NCBI GenBank assembly: GCA_964630925.1 | Contig: CAZVZK010000242.1 | Coordinates: 1 to 10,868, forward strand | Source of the DNA: RGDT01 sp964630925 | Lineage (GTDB): Bacteria > Planctomycetota > Planctomycetia > Gemmatales > Gemmataceae | Direction of reading: 5' to 3' | DNA length: 10,868 bases | In this document: positions 6,907-10,868 of the stretch, in pieces | Layout: every line of letters starts with the position of its first letter | Numbering within the stretch: the first letter of the stretch is position 1 | The notes under the pieces: model-generated | Seen by the model: only the letters and a program-made list of their open reading frames with translations | The model's database searches: none | What the model was told of the DNA's origin: nothing | Translations under genes and position numbers: made by a program

Positions 6907-7869
6907 ATGCTCCGTACCCGTAAGGGCTTCACGCTGATCGAGCTGCTCGTCGTCATTGCGATCATCGCCATCCTGATCGGACTGCTCCTCCCCGCCGTCC
7001 AGAAGGTCCGCGACGCGGCGGCCAGGGCGCAGTGCCAGAACAACCTCAAGCAGATCGGGCTGGCGCTGCACGCCCGGCACGACGCCGTCGGGTCCCTGCC
7101 GCCGGGCAACATCACGCCGACCAAGTTCTCCCTCCACAGCCAGATCCTGCCCTACATCGAGCAGGACCCGCTGTTCAAGACGATCGACTTCACCACGTCC
7201 ATCGCGCCACCCGCCCCGGCGACGGCCACCCCGGCCAACCTCGCCGCCAAGGCGACCCGCGTGGCCGTCTTCAACTGCCCGGCGGACCCGCGCCAGACCG
7301 TCCCGTCCGGCTGGGGCGGCAACAGCTACGCGGGCAACTACGGCACCACCATCCTGTGGATGCAGGGCAACGCCGTGGCCGACGGCGTCTTCACCCACAT
7401 GCCCGACACGGCCGGCACGCGGCTCACCGACATCACGGACGGGACGAGCAACACGGCGGCGTTCTCCGAACGCCTCAAGGGCGACTGGAGCAACGCGACG
7501 GTCAACGCCCGGACCGACCTCATCAACCCCAAGGGCGTCAACCCGACGACGCCCGACCAGGCGCGTTCGTTCTGCGCCGCGGCCGACCCGGCCGTCCTGG
7601 CGGATCAGTGGTACTCGAACTACGGGAGCAACTGGATCCAGGGGAACCAGGACGTGATGTACGGGCACGCCTCGCTGCCCAACGAGCGTCTGTGCGCCTA
7701 CCCGCAGAACTCGACGCAGACCATGCCGGCGAGCAGCAACCACACCAGCTCCGTCAACGTCCTCCTGTGCGACGGCTCGGTCCGCCCGGTGACCGCCGGC
7801 GTCTCCATCGGCACCTGGCGGGCCCTGGGCACGCGGGCCGGTAGCGACTTCCTCGGCAACGACTTCTGA
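6907..7869 (+). CDS. DUF1559 protein with type IV pilin-like N-terminal leader
   Basis: A 320-residue member of the DUF1559 (SBP_bac_10) family, which is strongly expanded in Planctomycetes. The N-terminus MLRTRKG followed by FTLIELLVVIAIIAILIGLLLP is a class III prepilin-type signal: cleavage is expected after G7, with the conserved Glu at +5 (E12) and one hydrophobic helix. The family signature follows: AVQKVRDAAARAQCQNNLKQIGLALH, then SLPPG, FNCPADPR, the SYAGNYG segment, ITDGTSNTAAFSE, and near the C-terminus NVLLCDGSVRPVTAGVSIGTWRALGTR. It is a complete, full-length family member. It is probably processed by a prepilin peptidase and displayed on or near the inner membrane; the biochemical role of the family is not settled. 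The lipoprotein gene follows after 15 bases, and this gene appears to open the selenoprotein cluster. Confidence 0.95.
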   Translation: MLRTRKGFTLIELLVVIAIIAILIGLLLPAVQKVRDAAARAQCQNNLKQIGLALHARHDAVGSLPPGNITPTKFSLHSQILPYIEQDPLFKTIDFTTSIAPPAPATATPANLAAKATRVAVFNCPADPRQTVPSGWGGNSYAGNYGTTILWMQGNAVADGVFTHMPDTAGTRLTDITDGTSNTAAFSERLKGDWSNATVNARTDLINPKGVNPTTPDQARSFCAAADPAVLADQWYSNYGSNWIQGNQDVMYGHASLPNERLCAYPQNSTQTMPASSNHTSSVNVLLCDGSVRPVTAGVSIGTWRALGTRAGSDFLGNDF

Positions 7870-7884
7870 GCCGGGGGGGCACCC

Positions 7885-8247
7885 ATGCAGAAGGCAATCG
7901 GATGGGCCGCCGCGCTGCTGGTGTGCGCGGCGGCCGGCTGCGGGCCGTCGCTGCCCCCGGAGACGGACGCGGCGGCCGCGAAGGCCGCCCTGACGGCGGC
8001 ACTGGACGCCTGGAAGGCCGGCGGGAAGCCCGACGCCCTGAAGGCACGCACGCCCCAGGTCGTGTTCAACCAACCCGGCTGGGCCGACGGCCCGCCCCTC
8101 GAGGGCTACGAGATCAAGGGCGAGTCGCGGCACGGGCAGGGCATGAAATACAGCGTCGCCCTGCGGCTGGCGGGGGGCGGCGAGCGCGTCGCGTCGTACA
8201 CCGTGGACGCCGGGCCGGGCGTCGTCGTGATCGCCCCTGAAATGTAA
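7885..8247 (+). CDS. Small lipoprotein, hypothetical
   Basis: A 120-residue predicted lipoprotein. MQKAIGWAAALLVCAAAGCGPS is a type II signal peptide with the lipobox ending AAGC (Cys19). The mature part begins with an Ala-rich helix (AAAAKAALTAALDAWKAGGKPDAL), then QVVFNQPGWADGPPLEGYEIKGES and a beta-rich ending with YSVALRLAGGGERVASYTVDAG and VVVIAPEM. The helix-then-sheet pattern resembles small SnoaL/NTF2-like or accessory-lipoprotein folds, but I cannot name a family. Small lipoproteins of this size commonly sit behind DUF1559 genes in planctomycetes, which supports a functional link. The start at 7885 follows a G-rich stretch, and the next gene begins 16 bases after the stop. Confidence 0.8.
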   Translation: MQKAIGWAAALLVCAAAGCGPSLPPETDAAAAKAALTAALDAWKAGGKPDALKARTPQVVFNQPGWADGPPLEGYEIKGESRHGQGMKYSVALRLAGGGERVASYTVDAGPGVVVIAPEM

Positions 8248-8263
8248 CCACGCTGGAGACACC

Positions 8264-9580
8264 ATGAGGATGATGCTGCTGGCGGCGGTGCTGCTGGCCC
8301 TGGCGGGTCCGGCGGAGGCGCTGGCCCAGAAGGGCAAGGGCAAGAGCGACGCCGACTTCCTGAAGGAGAAGCCGGCCGTCGGCGACGCGGTCCCCGACGT
8401 GACGGCCTACGACCCGGCGGGCAAGGAGGTGAAGACCTCGTCGCTGCGCGGGCATCACACCGTCCTCGTCTTCGGGTGCCTGACCTGACCGCCCTTCCTG
8501 TGGAACGTCTCCGGTCTGGAGGCGGTGCATCGCGACTACAGGGCCAAGGGCGTGAAGTTCTTCTTCATCTACAAGTCTCTGGCCCACCCGGAGCTGGCCG
8601 GCGGTTACGTCCAGCCGTTCACCCTCGCCGAGCGCCTGGCCCACGCCCGGCAGGCGGAGAAGCAGCTCGGCGCGTCGATCCCGTGGCTGGTCGACGCCAT
8701 GGACAACCGCCTCAAGCACGCCCTCGGCGACAGGCCCAACTCCGAGTACATCCTCGACCCCAGGGGCAGGATCGTCCGCAAGCGGGCGTGGAGCCATCCG
8801 GGCGAGGTCCGAAAGGACCTGGAGGCGCTCGTCGGCAAGTCCGACACCCTGACGCGCGAGGAGGACGTGAAGCTTGCTCTGGCCCCGCCGGTGAAGGCGC
8901 CTGCGGCCCGCGGCGTGGTGCCGCGTCTGAAACGCCCGCGCATGCAGGCGCTGGAGATGCAGCCGCGGATCGAGGCGAAGGGGCAGCCGTTCTTCGCCAA
9001 GTTGCGTGCGGAGGGCGACGCGGACCTGCTGTCCGAGGGCGCGGGGAAGTTGTACATCGGCTTCCACCTCGACCCGTTCCACGGGGCGCACTGGAACAAC
9101 CTGACCGCGCCGCTGAAGTTCACCCTGGAGGGCGAGGGGCTCGAGAAGGTGACACGCGAGGCCCCGAAGGTCAAGCCGGCGAGCGACGCCGACCCCCGCG
9201 AGTTCCTCCTCGACATCAAGGAGTGGCCGGACGGCAAGCCGCTGACGCTGACCGTGTATTACTCGGCGTGCGTGGGCGAGGAATCGTGCCACGTCGTGAA
9301 GCAGAGTTACACGCTGTGGCTGAGGCGGGACCGGGACGGCGGCGGGGCGCGCGGGGCGGGCGCGGGCTTCTGGGGCGAGGACGAGTTCGCGAAGCAACTG
9401 CTGTCGCGGAGCAAGTCGCGCGACAAGGTATCGGAGGCCGAGGTGATGGGGCTGGTGCGTCCGCACTTCAAGCACTTCGACACGAACAAGGACGGCTTCC
9501 TCGACCACGAGGAGCTGAAGGCGGTGGCGCGGTGGCTCAACGGGCACCACGCGCCGGGGGCGATGCCGAAGAAGAAGTGA
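8264..9580 (+). CDS. Exported deiodinase-like selenoprotein: Sec thioredoxin fold + DsbD-N-like domain + EF-hand
   Basis: A 438-residue reading through an in-frame TGA at 8486-8488, taken as selenocysteine 75. Residues 1-21 are a Sec signal peptide (LLAAVLLALAGPAEALA). Residues of about 38-195 form a thioredoxin/deiodinase-like fold: VPDVTAYDPAGKEV, LVFGCLT-Sec-PPF, FFFIYKSLAHPE (His108), SIPWLVDAMDN and SEYILDPRGRIVRK. Residues of about 240-355 resemble the immunoglobulin-like N-terminal domain of DsbD, with LYIGFHLDPFHG and a CX5C pair (Cys336, Cys342) in YYSACVGEESCHVV. Residues 406-417 (DTNKDGFLDHEE) are a canonical EF-hand loop. The ATG has GGAG five bases upstream. A standard reading would stop at 74 residues, but codons after the TGA continue the fold exactly. 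Predicted role: secreted or periplasmic redox enzyme; substrate unknown. Confidence 0.88.
8489..8525 (+). promoter_or_regulatory. Candidate bacterial SECIS element for Sec75
   Basis: The 37 bases directly after the TGA can fold into one hairpin. The outer stem is ccgcc (8489-8493) with ggcgg (8521-8525), the middle pairs are tcc (8496-8498) with gga (8518-8520), and the upper stem is 8501-8504 with 8510-8513 (one T-G). The apical loop acgtc, 8505-8509, contains a G and starts 17 nt past the TGA. Bacterial SECIS hairpins bind SelB and must lie just downstream of the UGA within the coding region. The folding was done by eye. Confidence 0.6.
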
Positions 9581-9594
9581 TCCGAGGGGGGTGG

Positions 9595-10728
9595 ATGATG
9601 TTCCCACGAGCCGTCTTCTACGTCGCCTTGATGGCGGGCCCTGCCCTCGCCGCCGGCCCCCCGCCGCCGCGCCTGCCGGAGGGCGTGCGCAAGGTGATCG
9701 ACGTCCTCACCAACCCCAACGTGATGGGGATGGCCGAGGACCTCTACGTCAGCAAGTCCCGCCTGGACTGGGAGTGGCTGGCGCGGCGGCACGGGGTCAA
9801 GCCCGACGGCGCCGTCACCCGCAAGGCGTTCAAGGGGCCGCCCGAGCTGTTCAAGATCCTCGACCGCGACGGCGACGGGGCCATCCGCGCCGACGACTTC
9901 GACTGGAGCGACGCCGCCCCCTGGGTGCGGCAACGCGCCCTGGCCACGTCCCTGTTCCGCCGCCTCAATTCAGCCGGCGACGGCCGGCTCAGCGCCGAGG
10001 AGTGGAAGGCGGCGTTCGGACGCATGGCCGGGGGGAAGGATCACCTGACGCCGGAGGACCTCCGCCGCGCGCTGTTCCCGCCGCCCGCCGGGATGCCGCC
10101 GGGCATGGTGCGGCCGACGCGGTTCACGCGGCTGATGGGGCTGCTCACGGGCGAGCTGGGCTCGCTGAGCGAGGGGGCGGCCTTGAACGAGCCGGCCCCG
10201 GACTTCGTGCTCTCAACCCCCGACGGCAAGGAGAAGATCAGGCTCTCCTCATTCAAGGGGAAGAAGCCGGTGGTGCTGATCTTCGGCAACTTCACGTGAC
10301 CGCCCTACCGGGCCCAGTTCGGGCTCCTCGAAGAGACGCACCAGAGAAACAAGGAGAAGGCGGCGTTCCTCGGCGTCTACATCCGCGAGGCCCACGCGAA
10401 CGACGGCTGGTGGCCGATCATCGACGCGAAGGCGGGGGTGGACGTGCGGCAGCCGCGGTCGACGGAGGAGAGGTGCGGGGTGGCGGCGAAGTGCAGCGCG
10501 GCGCTGAAGATGACGGTGCCCTTGCTGGTGGACGGCATCGACGACGCCGTGGGGCACGCCTACAGCGGTATGCCGGACCGCCTCTACATCATCGGCAAGG
10601 ACGGGAGGGTGGCGTATAAGGGCGGCCGCGGGCCGTTCGGCTTCCGCCCCGTCGAGATGGAGCAGGCCCTGGCGCTGCTGCTCCTGGAAGACGACGATCT
10701 GGCCCGACGTTCCGGGTCGGGCGAATAA
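9595..10728 (+). CDS. Exported iodothyronine deiodinase-like selenoprotein with N-terminal EF-hands
   Basis: A 377-residue reading through an in-frame TGA at 10297-10299 as selenocysteine 235. Residues 1-20 are a signal peptide (VFYVALMAGPALAA). The N-terminal half has two EF-hand loops, DRDGDGAIRADD (90-101) and NSAGDGRLSAEE (125-136), with a possible degenerate third near 147-157. Residues of about 197-365 are a deiodinase-like thioredoxin fold: APDFVLSTPDG, VVLIFGNFT-Sec-PPYR, FLGVYIREAHANDGW (His267, matching the EAHASDGW motif of vertebrate deiodinases), VPLLVDGIDDAVGHAYSGMPDRLYIIGKDGRVAYKGGRGPFGF. The second active-site His of vertebrate enzymes is not evident (RQPRSTEERC here). Cys294 and Cys300 form a CX5C pair that could resolve a selenenyl-sulfide. 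GAGGGGGG precedes the start at ATG 9595. Thyroid hormone need not be the substrate. Confidence 0.9.
10310..10326 (+). promoter_or_regulatory. Candidate bacterial SECIS element for Sec235
   Basis: gggccc (10310-10315) pairs with gggctc (10321-10326) over six positions with one G-T wobble, capped by a five-base loop agttc. The upper stem begins 10 bases after the TGA and the loop begins at base 17, with G second in the loop. This matches the geometry of the E. coli fdhF SECIS, where the minimal SelB-binding hairpin starts 11 bases after the UGA. It is the cleaner of the two SECIS candidates. Confidence 0.7.
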
Positions 10729-10740
10729 GGCATCCCCCCT

Positions 10741-10799
10741 CGAAAGAGAGAGCGAGGGCGGAGGGCGGCCCGGGCCGAAAGAGAGAGCGGCCCGGGCCG
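10741..10799. repeat. Short direct repeats flanking GC palindromes
   Basis: cgaaagagagagcg occurs at 10741-10754 and 10776-10789. The palindromic cggcccgggccg occurs twice, at 10766 and 10788. The remaining sequence to 10868 is G-rich and then AT-richer (ttacagggctacgtttcttg), with no gene visible before the window ends. Confidence 0.65.
10766..10799 (+). terminator. Strong hairpin after the selenoprotein cluster, candidate terminator
   Basis: cggcccgggccg occurs at 10766-10777 and again at 10788-10799. Because the unit is itself palindromic, the copies form a perfect 12-bp stem around the ten-base loop aaagagagag. It begins 37 bases after the last stop codon. No T-tract follows, so it is not a textbook intrinsic terminator; it may instead block 3' decay or work in a U-tract-independent way. 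Confidence 0.45.
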
Positions 10800-10868
10800 G
10801 GGCGAGGGGGGGCGGCCCCTTACAGGGCTACGTTTCTTGTGAGGGCGAATTCAGGTAGCGATTCTCGG

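Noticed and set aside
6835..8343. Long minus-strand open frame over the DUF1559 and lipoprotein genes
   Set aside because: No domain and biased composition; the plus-strand genes have leader peptides and family signatures.
8486..8488. TGA as a true stop, making the first redoxin a pseudogene or two separate genes
   Set aside because: The frame remains open, the protein fold continues directly, the position equals the Sec site of deiodinase-like proteins, and the next gene has TGA at the homologous position. Two independent nonsense mutations at the same catalytic codon are implausible.
8114..9607. Long minus-strand open frame over the first selenoprotein
   Set aside because: Low-complexity Arg/Leu/Val/His composition with no motif; antisense shadow of a gene with strong domain evidence.

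Overview
This is a GC-rich (roughly 70%) bacterial window with strong planctomycete character, probably from the Gemmata/Isosphaera side of the phylum. The main pointer is a DUF1559 protein with a type IV pilin-like leader, a family hugely expanded in Planctomycetes. Supporting it are a Uma2-family protein, small exported proteins with few known relatives, and many palindromic intergenic repeats. The lineage call is inference from gene content; no rRNA or other marker gene is present.

Layout. At the left edge is the 3' end of threonyl-tRNA synthetase (plus strand), followed by a large palindromic repeat and a Uma2-family (PD-(D/E)xK-like) gene. Converging on it from the minus strand is a four-gene run, read right to left: a REC-GAF response regulator (6245-5073), a compact subtilisin-like protease (4985-4209), a two-TM membrane protein (ending at 3541) and NAD+-dependent DNA ligase LigA with two BRCT domains (3525-1228). 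An inverted repeat built from 7-bp units separates the regulator from the protease, so this run may not be one transcript.

Diverging to the right is a promoter-like site and a small secreted Cys-containing protein (6401-6760). It is followed by a tight four-gene cluster with gaps of only 14 to 16 bases: DUF1559 pilin-like protein (6907-7869), small lipoprotein (7885-8247) and two exported thioredoxin-fold proteins (8264-9580 and 9595-10728).

The main discovery is in the last two genes. A plain reading breaks each of them at an in-frame TGA, but the frame stays open on both sides. Each TGA falls in the same motif, F-G-x-x-T-[TGA]-P-P-[FY], which is the active site of iodothyronine deiodinase-like selenoproteins. 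I therefore annotate both as selenocysteine proteins, with Sec75 and Sec235. Each TGA is followed by a hairpin whose apical loop begins 17 nt downstream, as expected for a bacterial SECIS element. Both proteins carry signal peptides and EF-hand calcium-binding loops, C-terminal in the first and N-terminal in the second. The first also has a middle domain with a CX5C pair resembling the DsbD N-terminal domain. Together they look like an exported, possibly calcium-responsive selenoprotein redox pair, expressed with a pseudopilin-like surface protein and a lipoprotein. Substrate and physiological role cannot be read from the sequence.
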